The notes beneath the pieces are model-generated. The model searched no databases and was not told the origin of the DNA. It worked only from the letters and a program-made list of their open reading frames with translations. From CBCOTE01 sp965112965 (lineage in GTDB: Bacteria > Desulfobacterota > Desulfovibrionia > Desulfovibrionales > Desulfovibrionaceae), in the NCBI GenBank assembly GCA_965112965.1, contig CBCOTE010000025.1, positions 1 through 64,000 of the forward strand: a stretch of DNA of 64,000 nt. The letters are read 5' to 3'. This document shows, piece by piece, positions 50,165-58,504 of this stretch. A program made the position numbers and the translations under genes. Within the stretch, counting starts at the first letter, position 1. The number at the start of each line of letters is the position of its first letter.

Positions 50165-50714
50165 AATATAATTCCTTCTGGGCTGAATGTCGCCGTCTCG
50201 AGTCGTTGCGAATAATACGGCTAACGAGTCAATATATTAGCCCTCCCGAGACTACTGGTCAAACAAAGCCTCCACAAAAAAAGACTAGTGCAACATAAAA
50301 TTAAAAGTCAGCTCGACTAAAAGCACAAATATAAAAAAACGTTCGACAAAGCATAAATAATGTGCATTCAACTCCAACTAGATTTTATGCTATAATTTTA
50401 AAAACAAAAAAATAGGTCAGGTCAATCACACATAATCCAAAAAAAATATTCCGCGGCCGGCATTTTTTATATAGCTATCTCAACGGCCAACAATACATTC
50501 TATAATAAACATAGCCAATGATAACCTCGGCCAAACTCTACCCGATCAGCATATATGCCAGCGTCACTATTAAATTAACGACCTACATTAATCCTTCAAT
50601 CCTCCCCCATACTACTAAATCAGATATGCTGCTGGAATCCCTAGCCGGACGTATACCAGTAAGAACAGCTATTTAAGTCAAGATCCGCAGACCAGCTCAA
50701 AAGAAACGTAGAGT
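50165..50714. other. Intergenic region between the YHS gene and dapL
   Basis: A 550-base stretch without a gene. A/T-rich, with A7-A8 runs near 50330 and 50440; no terminator for dapL found. Confidence 0.4.
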
Positions 50715-51884
50715 TTACAGCTTCACAATGCGCGATACCGCCTCCTCCAGCCGGGCTGTATCCACAGTGCACGAGATGCGAAAGTACCCCTCGCCGGCCG
50801 CGCCAAAGCCATTGCCCGGAGTGACGACCACACCAGTTTCCTGGAGTACGCAGGTAACGAAGTCCGTGGAACTGCCGGCTCCTTCGGGCACTTGAGCCCA
50901 CACATATAAAGTGGCCTCAGGTATACGACACTGGATCCCGATTTTCTTTAGGGCATCCAGCACTAAATCCCGCCGTTTGCAGTAAATATCCCGCATCTTA
51001 CGTGTGTAGGGCTCGCCCTGGACAAGAGCCACAATGCCGGCTTCCTGTACAGCCTGAAATATACCAGAATCCATGTTTTCCTTGACCTTGCCTAGACCCT
51101 GCACTAACGCGTGATTCCCAACAGCCATGCCGATACGCCAACCAGTCATGTTGTAACTCTTGGAAAGAGAATGGAATTCGATTGCTATATCTTTGCTGCC
51201 CTCAAACTCCAGGATAGAGCAGGGCTTATTAAACTCATTAAAATAGATCTCAGAGTAAGCCGCATCATGTACTACAATGACATTATATTCCAGCGCCTTG
51301 GCTATAAGCCGCTCATAAAAATTACGCGAGGCTGTGGCTGCTGTTGGATTGTTGGGATAATTAACGAAGATGCATTTAGCCATGACCCAAATCTCCTCGG
51401 GAATAGCCTCAAGATTAGGCAAAAAAGCATAGCTATCGGTCAGGGGTACGAATTGCACCTCTCCGCCGGCAAGTGAGATGGCGATATTGTACACTGGATA
51501 ATTGGGCGAACAAACCAAAGCCAAATCACCGGGATCGATGAAAGCAAAAGGAAAATGTGCAATTCCTTCTTTGGAACCAATAAGACTGATCACCTCTGTT
51601 TCAGGATTCAGAACCACGCCAAAACGGATCCGATACCAGTCGGCTACGGCCGTGCGGAAGGATAGAAGGCCCGTATAGGAAGGATACTGATGATTGGCCG
51701 TCCGAGTTACTGACTCTTGCATGGCCTTGACGATGAACTTAGGTGTGGGCAGATCTGGGTCGCCGATACCTAGGTTGATGATATCTACACCTCGGGCCTT
51801 AACCTCATTCTTAACCCGATCAATTTCTGCAAAAAGATATGTCGGCACCCTGACCAACCGTTCGGCAATCTGGAATTTCGACAT
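50715..51884 (-). CDS. dapL: LL-diaminopimelate aminotransferase (DapL-type)
   Basis: A fold-type I PLP aminotransferase of 389 residues. DapL makes LL-diaminopimelate from tetrahydrodipicolinate in one step, for lysine and peptidoglycan. Motifs: INLGIGDPDLPTP near the N-terminus, FVNYPNNPTAATA, HDAAYSEIYF, the Schiff-base lysine in SLSKSYNMTGWRIG, and the C-terminal GYFRISC with the substrate-carboxylate Arg. The start at 51884 (MSKFQIAERLVRVP) has GGGAGTG six bases upstream; the frame opens at 51950. An exact substrate cannot be proved from motifs: related enzymes act on aspartate or alanine. It is divergent from xerD. Confidence 0.82.
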   Translation of the reverse strand: MSKFQIAERLVRVPTYLFAEIDRVKNEVKARGVDIINLGIGDPDLPTPKFIVKAMQESVTRTANHQYPSYTGLLSFRTAVADWYRIRFGVVLNPETEVISLIGSKEGIAHFPFAFIDPGDLALVCSPNYPVYNIAISLAGGEVQFVPLTDSYAFLPNLEAIPEEIWVMAKCIFVNYPNNPTAATASRNFYERLIAKALEYNVIVVHDAAYSEIYFNEFNKPCSILEFEGSKDIAIEFHSLSKSYNMTGWRIGMAVGNHALVQGLGKVKENMDSGIFQAVQEAGIVALVQGEPYTRKMRDIYCKRRDLVLDALKKIGIQCRIPEATLYVWAQVPEGAGSSTDFVTCVLQETGVVVTPGNGFGAAGEGYFRISCTVDTARLEEAVSRIVKL

Positions 51885-52113
51885 AACATTCACTCCCATG
51901 TTTAAAGCTACACCCTCACATTGCATAAGACTACTTCTGAAATATGACATAGCGATCGAAAATAATTCTAAAAATATTATAGCTAGTTTAATCGACAGCT
52001 GTCAAATTATTACTTAGTCAGGATACCCAAGCTGCGTAATCTAGAATATGGTATTATCAAAGCTTTCCAAACAAGAGCTTCTCAAAACATGGACTTTAAT
52101 GTCGGAGAATTAT

Positions 52114-53049
52114 ATGGATTTGGCTTATATGGTGGACCAACATCTCGAACAACTCCTGGTAGAGAAGGGACTGGCCGAAAATACGCTAACTGCGTATGCC
52201 ACGGACCTGACTGATTTCAATGCCTTCTTCACAAAATTGCCAGATAGTCTAGAATCGACCCCCGGGGTCTCACCAGGCCTAGCCAATCTCAACGAGACCA
52301 CTCTTCTCTCTTACTGTTCCCATCTCCGACAACGAGGGCTCAATTCACGCTCGGTAGCGCGCCACCTGGCAGCCCTGCGCGGCCTAACTCGTTTCGCTGT
52401 GGATATGGGAATGATTCCAGCCGATCCGGCCGAGCTACTAGAAAATCCTAAGCTAACCCGCTCCCTACCCGAAGTGCTTACCCAAACCGAAATGGAGGCT
52501 ATGCTGGCCGTACCAGACTTGTGCAACAAGCTCGGGTTCCGCGATCGAACAATGCTCGAAATACTCTATGGCGCGGGCCTACGCGTTTCAGAGTTGATAA
52601 GTTTAAGACCTTTAAACTTCGATGCCCAAACCGGCTTAATTCAGGTCTGGGGAAAGGGCAACAAGGAACGAGTGGTGCCGTTACATACCTTAGCTCAGGC
52701 CTTCATCGCCGACTACCTGCGCTATTGGCGGCCCCACTTCCGACCGACAGAAAATCGCATATTCTGCAACCGATCAGGCCGAGGACTGACGCGGCAGACC
52801 GTATTTAAACTAGTCCAGCGTTGCGCCATAGCTGTTGGCATCCGACGGCTAATCTCTCCGCATACGTTACGCCATAGCTTCGCAACTCACCTGCTGGAGG
52901 GCGGGGCTGACCTACGCAGCGTGCAGCTACTCCTCGGCCATGAAGATATTGCGGCTACGGAAATCTACACCCACGTCCAAATCAGCCGGCTCTTGGAGGT
53001 CCATCGCCGCTGTCATCCCCGGTCCGGTTGGAATCCGGACCGGGGATGA
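52114..53049 (+). CDS. xerD: Tyrosine recombinase XerC/XerD-type
   Basis: XerC/D recombinases resolve chromosome dimers at dif. The 311-residue protein has the N-terminal core-binding SAM-like domain and a complete catalytic set: Arg157 (AGLRVSEL), Lys184 (GKGNKER), His250 and Arg253 (PHTLRHSFATHL), His276 (LLGHEDI) and Tyr285 (EIYTHV). The start at 52114 is preferred because GGAG is six bases upstream; the frame opens at 52048. The natural end, near HRRCHPRS, is followed by a short tail created by a perfect hairpin (53008-53054) that overlaps the stop. Whether this is XerC or XerD cannot be decided here. Confidence 0.9.
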   Translation: MDLAYMVDQHLEQLLVEKGLAENTLTAYATDLTDFNAFFTKLPDSLESTPGVSPGLANLNETTLLSYCSHLRQRGLNSRSVARHLAALRGLTRFAVDMGMIPADPAELLENPKLTRSLPEVLTQTEMEAMLAVPDLCNKLGFRDRTMLEILYGAGLRVSELISLRPLNFDAQTGLIQVWGKGNKERVVPLHTLAQAFIADYLRYWRPHFRPTENRIFCNRSGRGLTRQTVFKLVQRCAIAVGIRRLISPHTLRHSFATHLLEGGADLRSVQLLLGHEDIAATEIYTHVQISRLLEVHRRCHPRSGWNPDRG

Positions 53050-53054
53050 CAGCG
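53008..53054 (+). terminator. Perfect 20-bp hairpin overlapping the xerD stop
   Basis: CGCTGTCATCCCCGGTCCGG (53008-53027) pairs exactly with its complement at 53035-53054 around TTGGAAT. The TGA stop of xerD (53047-53049) is inside the right arm. The GC-rich stem suits termination, though the tail is only TATTTGG. Confidence 0.75.
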
Positions 53055-53081
53055 TATTTGGTCACCATATGAACCGTCCCA

Positions 53082-54403
53082 GTCACGACTACTCTCCCCC
53101 AATACAAAATTATCCCGACCACCACATTCGTTATAAGCCACAACAACACCGATTTTGAATATCTGGTGGCCATAACCACTGCCAAGCCCTATCCCAATAC
53201 GGCCCAGATCTTACCTAACAGCCAAAAAAAATCTTACGCAACTTCCTTATCCAAGGTATCACTATTTTTTTCAACTTCCTCAATACTAAAGACATCAATT
53301 CAACTCAATGAAAACATCTAGTGTTCAAAAATATCTAATAATGCTCCTTAGCTGAACACATACAACACATGTCCAGAAGCCAAACACCAAAAATACACGT
53401 CTACGACTGCCATCCCGATTTGGGTAAAAATATCTCCTTCACACAGGAGGCATTATCAAGCCTTTTAAGCTACACTACCGCTATATTCGCCGTTGAGCTC
53501 CAGACTAGAAGTAAATGAAGACCCACAAACAAAAAAACTACTACTATTGCCTCAATATATTTAGGGACACCGGCTTCTTCGCCTTCGCATACACCAACAT
53601 AAACGATTTCGCCGCATAACCTGGATAAAAACGAAACAAATAGACTTTACAGTGATCACCGAGCTATTGCACCGTAACTTAGCCAAAAAATAGATATCCG
53701 TCTCGAACACCCTGTTCGAATCTACGGCTACCTAATAAAATAAATAGGTGTCTATGCCCATCGACGAAATAAGCTTAAGCCGCTATATAGACATATTTGC
53801 CTTGCTGACACATAAAATGATAAAGATGATGAATATCCGAGCGCTCTTCACCTGACAGTGAATAATCGCACCCCGGATGTGGATGAGGTCCAGATTTACA
53901 CCTCCCCAAACGACAGCTATAATAGTCTTAGCTATCAAGGACTGCGCCCTATCTCAGACTAAAAATGAACCCCTCGCGCTGATCTATTCAAATATTAATC
54001 AACAACCATTTTGGTATATAAACTCCTGGGCTGGCCGACCGTATCCATAGGATATCATGGCCATCATCAACTATATTAGGGAAACTATGATTCACTACAG
54101 CTAAAATTCTTGCCGATCCTTGACTGCTTCATCGTCGACTACACCTAGACCCACAGCTTGGGACATATCCTCGTGGCCGAACGCATACAGCGCGACTGCA
54201 CAGTGATCAATCTCGAATCCAATCTCTATCTAGTCATAAAAATTATTTTGGACAAGTTGCAAAAACATTGTGTCCGTAGTGAAAAATAGTAAAGTGATAG
54301 ATATAATCATCCACACCGATCTCATCAAGCTACCCTTCCATCGAAGAGCCAGCATGCATCTTTAAAACCCTGCTACCAGAGAAGAATCAAAAAAATACAC
54401 GAT
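53082..54403 (+). pseudogene. Decayed DHH phosphoesterase / CBS half of a tRNA nucleotidyltransferase
   Basis: On the plus strand, with several stops and frame changes, large parts of a DHH-CBS module can be read directly ahead of the intact polymerase gene: TTFVISHNNTDFEYLVAIT, then FFFNFLNTKDIN, then KIHVYDCHPDLG (family: HVYDHHP), then NIFRDTGFFAFAYTNINDFA (family: DTGxFxFxxTT), then ELLHRNLAKK and DIFALLTHKMIKMMNIRALF. These occur in family order and spacing over 1.3 kb. In many delta-proteobacteria one chain of about 900 residues carries DHH, CBS and nucleotidyltransferase domains; here the first part is dead. Confidence 0.85.
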
Positions 54404-55795
54404 ATGCGTACAATCATGAGTAAACGTCTACCGCACATGTATTACACGCTTCTAGAGCAGGCAGGATGGCTGGCCGAGAACCTAGGTTTCAAAGTCTACG
54501 CCGTGGGTGGCTTCGTACGCGATATCCTCTTAAACCGACCCAATCGTGACTTAGATCTAGTGGTAGAGGGCGACGGCATACTATTCGCTCGAGTCTTAGC
54601 CCATAAGCTCTCCGGCCAGCTACGCGTCCATAGAAAGTTCAAAACCGCTGTAGTTTTCTTCAATGATTCTACTACAGGACACCTAAAGCGAGTAGATGTA
54701 GCCACGGCCCGGTTAGAATACTATGAATACCCGGCGGCCCTACCCATAGTGGAACCTTCCTCTATCAAGATAGATCTCTACCGCCGCGACTTCACCATCA
54801 ATGCCCTGGCTATGCACCTTAATCCAGGGCAACTCGGCCGTATAGTAGACTTCTTCGACGCTCAACGCGATATCAAGGACCACAGAATACGCGTGTTGCA
54901 CCCCTTGAGTTTTGAGGAGGACCCCACACGCATTCTACGTGCCGTACGCTTTGAACAACGCTTTGGATTCTACATCAACCAACAGACTGAACGGCTTATT
55001 AAGAACACTTTACAACTGGACCCCATACAAAAACTTTCGGGCACGCGGGTGCTCCGTGAGCTCAAATTCGTTCTAGAAGAAAAAAAACCACTGGCCTGTT
55101 TGCACCGACTCCAACAACTCCACGTCTTGGAGTCAATACACCCGGCCCTCAGTTTCACTCCGATCCAAAAGGTCATGCTCAATAAGGTAGAACGGACGCT
55201 ACATTGGTACCGACTCCTCTCCCTAGAGCCGCCACTGCGCACTTGGCTGGTCTACTTATTGGGGCTCACCCGTGGCACGTCCGGAAATGAGTTATCAAGG
55301 ATAGCCAGTCTGTTCCATCTGTCTTTTAAATCCAGGTATGAATTCCTGGGCATTCATGCGACCATAGATACGTTAGAAGACAAACTTTCCTGGTGGATAC
55401 GTAGTAACGCTAGCCATGCTGAGCTCTACGAAATGCTCCAGCCCATTGCCGTGGAAGGGGTACTCCTACTCATGGCACAGACCAAAAATGAGGCAGTACG
55501 CAAAGCCATCTATCATTATCTGACCCAGCTAAAAGATCTGCGTAATGAGATAACCGGCGACGATCTACTGAAACTAGGTGTACCACCAGGGCCGATGGTA
55601 GGCAAACTCTTGCGCCATATTTTTACCGTCCGCCTGAATGGCCTTGCCCCCACCCTATCCGTCCAGCAAAGCGTAGCCCAAAAACTAGTGCATGAGCTCG
55701 ACCTAGAGGATACATTGCACTTAGTCAGATGCAGGCTGCGGCCGGAAAAGTTTGGCTTAACCGTCTATCCCGGTAAATACCAATGCTCTCCCTAA
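54404..55795 (+). CDS. cca: tRNA nucleotidyltransferase (CCA/A-adding), free-standing polymerase half
   Basis: A class II nucleotidyltransferase that adds or repairs the CCA 3' end of tRNA. The 463 residues hold the GG motif and catalytic pair (VGGFVRDILLNRPNRDLDLV), RRDFTINALAMHL, the template motif EDPTRILRAVRFEQRFGF and a helical C-terminal body. The N-terminus MRTIMSKRLPHMYYTLLEQA is what one expects in the middle of a longer DHH-CBS-polymerase protein, and the decayed DHH/CBS part lies just upstream. No strong ribosome-binding site stands before the ATG. The encoded tRNA in this window carries its own CCA, so the role here may be mainly repair. In organisms with split activities such enzymes add only A or only CC; which applies is unknown. 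Confidence 0.88.
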   Translation: MRTIMSKRLPHMYYTLLEQAGWLAENLGFKVYAVGGFVRDILLNRPNRDLDLVVEGDGILFARVLAHKLSGQLRVHRKFKTAVVFFNDSTTGHLKRVDVATARLEYYEYPAALPIVEPSSIKIDLYRRDFTINALAMHLNPGQLGRIVDFFDAQRDIKDHRIRVLHPLSFEEDPTRILRAVRFEQRFGFYINQQTERLIKNTLQLDPIQKLSGTRVLRELKFVLEEKKPLACLHRLQQLHVLESIHPALSFTPIQKVMLNKVERTLHWYRLLSLEPPLRTWLVYLLGLTRGTSGNELSRIASLFHLSFKSRYEFLGIHATIDTLEDKLSWWIRSNASHAELYEMLQPIAVEGVLLLMAQTKNEAVRKAIYHYLTQLKDLRNEITGDDLLKLGVPPGPMVGKLLRHIFTVRLNGLAPTLSVQQSVAQKLVHELDLEDTLHLVRCRLRPEKFGLTVYPGKYQCSP

Positions 55796-55836
55796 CGCTA
55801 TCGCATCCAGGATCAAGAACTGAAGGAACTCCGATC

Positions 55837-57411
55837 ATGTTCAATTCCTCTCCCTACTGTGGTTATACTACCCACACCGGCCTCAATATTCCATCGTTTT
55901 CAGCTATATTGGCGCTCCTCGGTCTAGCCTTCACTCCGGCTTTTGGTCGTTACGCCTTTGGGGACGACTACCTCGTCTTCTGGGGTGATGGCATGGCCGA
56001 ACATAACCGCTTTCTCATCTCACTGGGCCGACCCCTTCTCATCCCATTCTTCAAAGTCTACAGTCTAATCATTACTACCCTAGCCGATGCTAACCAAATT
56101 CGACTAGCCGCCATTGGTATACTCGCCATTGCTGCTTGGCTACTATGGCGCTGGCTCCTGCGTTGGGGTGAACCTCGGGGACGGGCCCTATGTTTAACCC
56201 TAGTCTGCTTCGCCCTGCCCCCTTTTCAAGTGATGGCCGCCTGGCTCTTGTGCACACCTTACGCTGTGGCCTGTATCCTGACGGCTACCGCAGCCTGGAC
56301 CCTAGACGCCGCGACATTCCGACGCACCGGTTTATCACGAACCATGGCCGGGCTAATCGGATTTGTCTGCATGTCCATGGCCCTGCTCATCCATCAACAG
56401 ACAGCCATGTTTTACTGGTTCTTCCTGGCCGTGCCCATAGCCATGGGGCGCTGGCCTGTGCCAGACGACAACAAAAAAAACGGATGTCCCTGGCTTGGCC
56501 CCATGGCCTGTCTAGTCGGAGTACCTCTGATGGCCATCCCGGCGCATCTAGTACTATATAAAGGCCTCACTGTCCTACTACATATCCAAAATGATGCACG
56601 CGCCGTAGCCATAACACAGCCGAACGTACTCCTGGACATCATCCTAAATAAACTACGCTGGTTCGCCGGAGAGCCGTTCCAAGCCATCCTCAACCTATGG
56701 AATATCTCTCCAACAGTCTGGTACGCCTGGCTGATAGGTCTGGCTGCCCTGACTGGAGCGCTGCTGCCGGCTTCACCGCTAACCGGCTCAGCCGCGACGC
56801 TAAACCTACCACTTCGCAGCAGTCCCATAATTTTACGGCTACCGGCCCTTCTATTACTAATGAGCCTTAGCTACTTCCCTATCTTATGTACTCCGCTCCA
56901 GTATACCCGCTATGTGAACAACGCAGGCATCGGCTGTATCCTGGTGCTACTGCTATACCGCCTAGCCACGGAATTAACCAACCAGCTTGCTCGCCACCTA
57001 AGCCGGCCCAGCCGCCATATGGTCGGCCGCATCCTGGACCTTTTACTTGCCTTCAGTGCCGGAATAGCCCTCTTAGCTGCCCAACAGAACATCCAAAAAC
57101 GTCTAAACCTACCTCGCTCTATGGAAATGGCCTACCTTATTAGCCGCCTAGCCGCCGCTGGACCCCAGACTCAGGACATAACCGTAGTCCAAGACCAGAC
57201 CTTCCGTTTCCAGGGCGAACTATGCCGTTACGACGAGTACAACTGCTATGCCTCCCATGCATATTGGGCCGTCCCAACCATGGTACGTCAGGCAGTGCGC
57301 GAGGCTGGAGGGCTGGACGCCCAAGAAAAACGAGTGAATATTTTAACCCCAAATATAGAACCCCCTCCTGCAACCATAGTCATCGATATGAATAATATTA
57401 ATTTTTTCTAA
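55837..57411 (+). CDS. Polytopic membrane protein, GtrII-like glucosyltransferase family
   Basis: A 524-residue protein with about ten to eleven hydrophobic helices. Near the first helix it has RYAFGDDYLVFWGDGMAEHN followed by SLGRPLLIPF, the D-D-Y...GRPL pattern of GtrII-type glucosyltransferases, which transfer glucose from a lipid carrier to O-antigen in the periplasm. The rest of the chain varies within the family. The start at 55837 has AAGGA nine bases upstream; the frame opens at 55783 and overlaps the cca stop. It is 41 bases behind cca and may share a transcript. The function (surface polysaccharide modification) is inferred. Confidence 0.65.
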   Translation: MFNSSPYCGYTTHTGLNIPSFSAILALLGLAFTPAFGRYAFGDDYLVFWGDGMAEHNRFLISLGRPLLIPFFKVYSLIITTLADANQIRLAAIGILAIAAWLLWRWLLRWGEPRGRALCLTLVCFALPPFQVMAAWLLCTPYAVACILTATAAWTLDAATFRRTGLSRTMAGLIGFVCMSMALLIHQQTAMFYWFFLAVPIAMGRWPVPDDNKKNGCPWLGPMACLVGVPLMAIPAHLVLYKGLTVLLHIQNDARAVAITQPNVLLDIILNKLRWFAGEPFQAILNLWNISPTVWYAWLIGLAALTGALLPASPLTGSAATLNLPLRSSPIILRLPALLLLMSLSYFPILCTPLQYTRYVNNAGIGCILVLLLYRLATELTNQLARHLSRPSRHMVGRILDLLLAFSAGIALLAAQQNIQKRLNLPRSMEMAYLISRLAAAGPQTQDITVVQDQTFRFQGELCRYDEYNCYASHAYWAVPTMVRQAVREAGGLDAQEKRVNILTPNIEPPPATIVIDMNNINFF

Positions 57412-57613
57412 TAGGATAGGCCGCCGCCAACGACAAATATTTTAAATTTGGCTTAGACTAAAAAAATAGTTATGTTAAAGATTACTTTCGCGAAACTACA
57501 GAACTAGCTCGCCCAAACATGATCTGATGTTCCGACCTGTTCTAAAGTTACCTTACAAAAAAACAATATGAACCAACCAATACTAAAACACTAACTATGA
57601 AGGGTCGGCGCTA

Positions 57614-58126
57614 ATGGAAGTACTCTGGGCGCCCTGGCGCATTGACTATATCCTCGGGCCCAAACCCGATACCTGCGTATTCTGCCTGCCCGAGCATGGC
57701 CGTGAAGACCGTGAACATCTCATATTGCTACGTGCCCGCCGCAACCTAGTCATTATGAACAAATTCCCTTATAACTGCGGACACCTCATGGTCACCCCAT
57801 ATCGACACGTCATGTGCTTAACCCAGCTAGACTCTGAAGAGTCTGGGGAGATAATGGAGCTACTAACACGCTGCATTTTAATCCTAACAGTCGACCTTCA
57901 GCCTCAGGGGGTCAACGTGGGTCTAAACTTGGGCAAAGCCGCCGGCGCCGGAATCCAAGAGCACTTGCACTTTCACATCGTGCCGCGCTGGAATGGCGAT
58001 TCCTCCTTTATGGCCGTCATGTCCGAAACCCGCGTCCTCCCTGAACATCTGCTATCCACATACAATAAACTCTTGCCAAGTTTTCATAAAACCTGCGGGG
58101 ACCTGGCTATCGCCACTCCCTACTAA
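57614..58126 (+). CDS. HIT-family nucleotide hydrolase/transferase
   Basis: A 170-residue histidine-triad protein. The triad EHLHFHIVPRW gives His117, His119 and His121, with a zinc-type CVFC at 21-24 and the upstream NKFPYNCGHLMVTPYRH block, as in Fhit/Ap4A-phosphorylase-like bacterial members. Such proteins cleave dinucleoside polyphosphates or AMP conjugates. The ATG has GGGTCGG upstream. The next gene begins 12 bases after the stop, so the two are co-transcribed. Confidence 0.88.
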   Translation: MEVLWAPWRIDYILGPKPDTCVFCLPEHGREDREHLILLRARRNLVIMNKFPYNCGHLMVTPYRHVMCLTQLDSEESGEIMELLTRCILILTVDLQPQGVNVGLNLGKAAGAGIQEHLHFHIVPRWNGDSSFMAVMSETRVLPEHLLSTYNKLLPSFHKTCGDLAIATPY

Positions 58127-58138
58127 TGGAGCCCGACC

Positions 58139-58504
58139 ATGCGCTTTGCCAAAATCTTTGCACTCATTTTGCTCTTCGTTGTGTCCATGATTTTCTTCGT
58201 GCAGAACAATGAAATCCTGTCCCAGACCATGAGCCTCAGACTCGATCTCTATTTCTCCGCTTGGCGTACAGTCCCCCTGTCCTTCTATTTTATGATCCTC
58301 ATAGCCTTCCTGGTGGGCAGCATCTTCGTCATGGCCTGCGTCCTATTAGAACGAATGCGCCTAGTCAGACAGCTCAAAGAAGCTCAGGCCAAGGCTACAG
58401 AACTGGAAAAAAAAGCAGCCTCAGCCTTAAATTACGAATATAAAACATCCTCATACATAACGACTGACACCCACAGTAACAATGATATCATATGCCAAGA
58501 CTAA
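58139..58504 (+). CDS. LapA-type (DUF1049) small inner-membrane protein
   Basis: A 121-residue protein with two membrane helices (FALILLFVVSMIFFVQN near 7-23 and FYFMILIAFLVGSIFVMACV near 49-68), then a coiled coil (LVRQLKEAQAKATELEKKAA) and a Ser/Thr-rich tail. The helix-N-N...P-loop-helix plan matches the lipopolysaccharide assembly protein A family, which couples LPS synthesis and transport in E. coli. GGAG lies about seven bases before the ATG. It sits immediately after the HIT gene. Confidence 0.75.
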   Translation: MRFAKIFALILLFVVSMIFFVQNNEILSQTMSLRLDLYFSAWRTVPLSFYFMILIAFLVGSIFVMACVLLERMRLVRQLKEAQAKATELEKKAASALNYEYKTSSYITTDTHSNNDIICQD

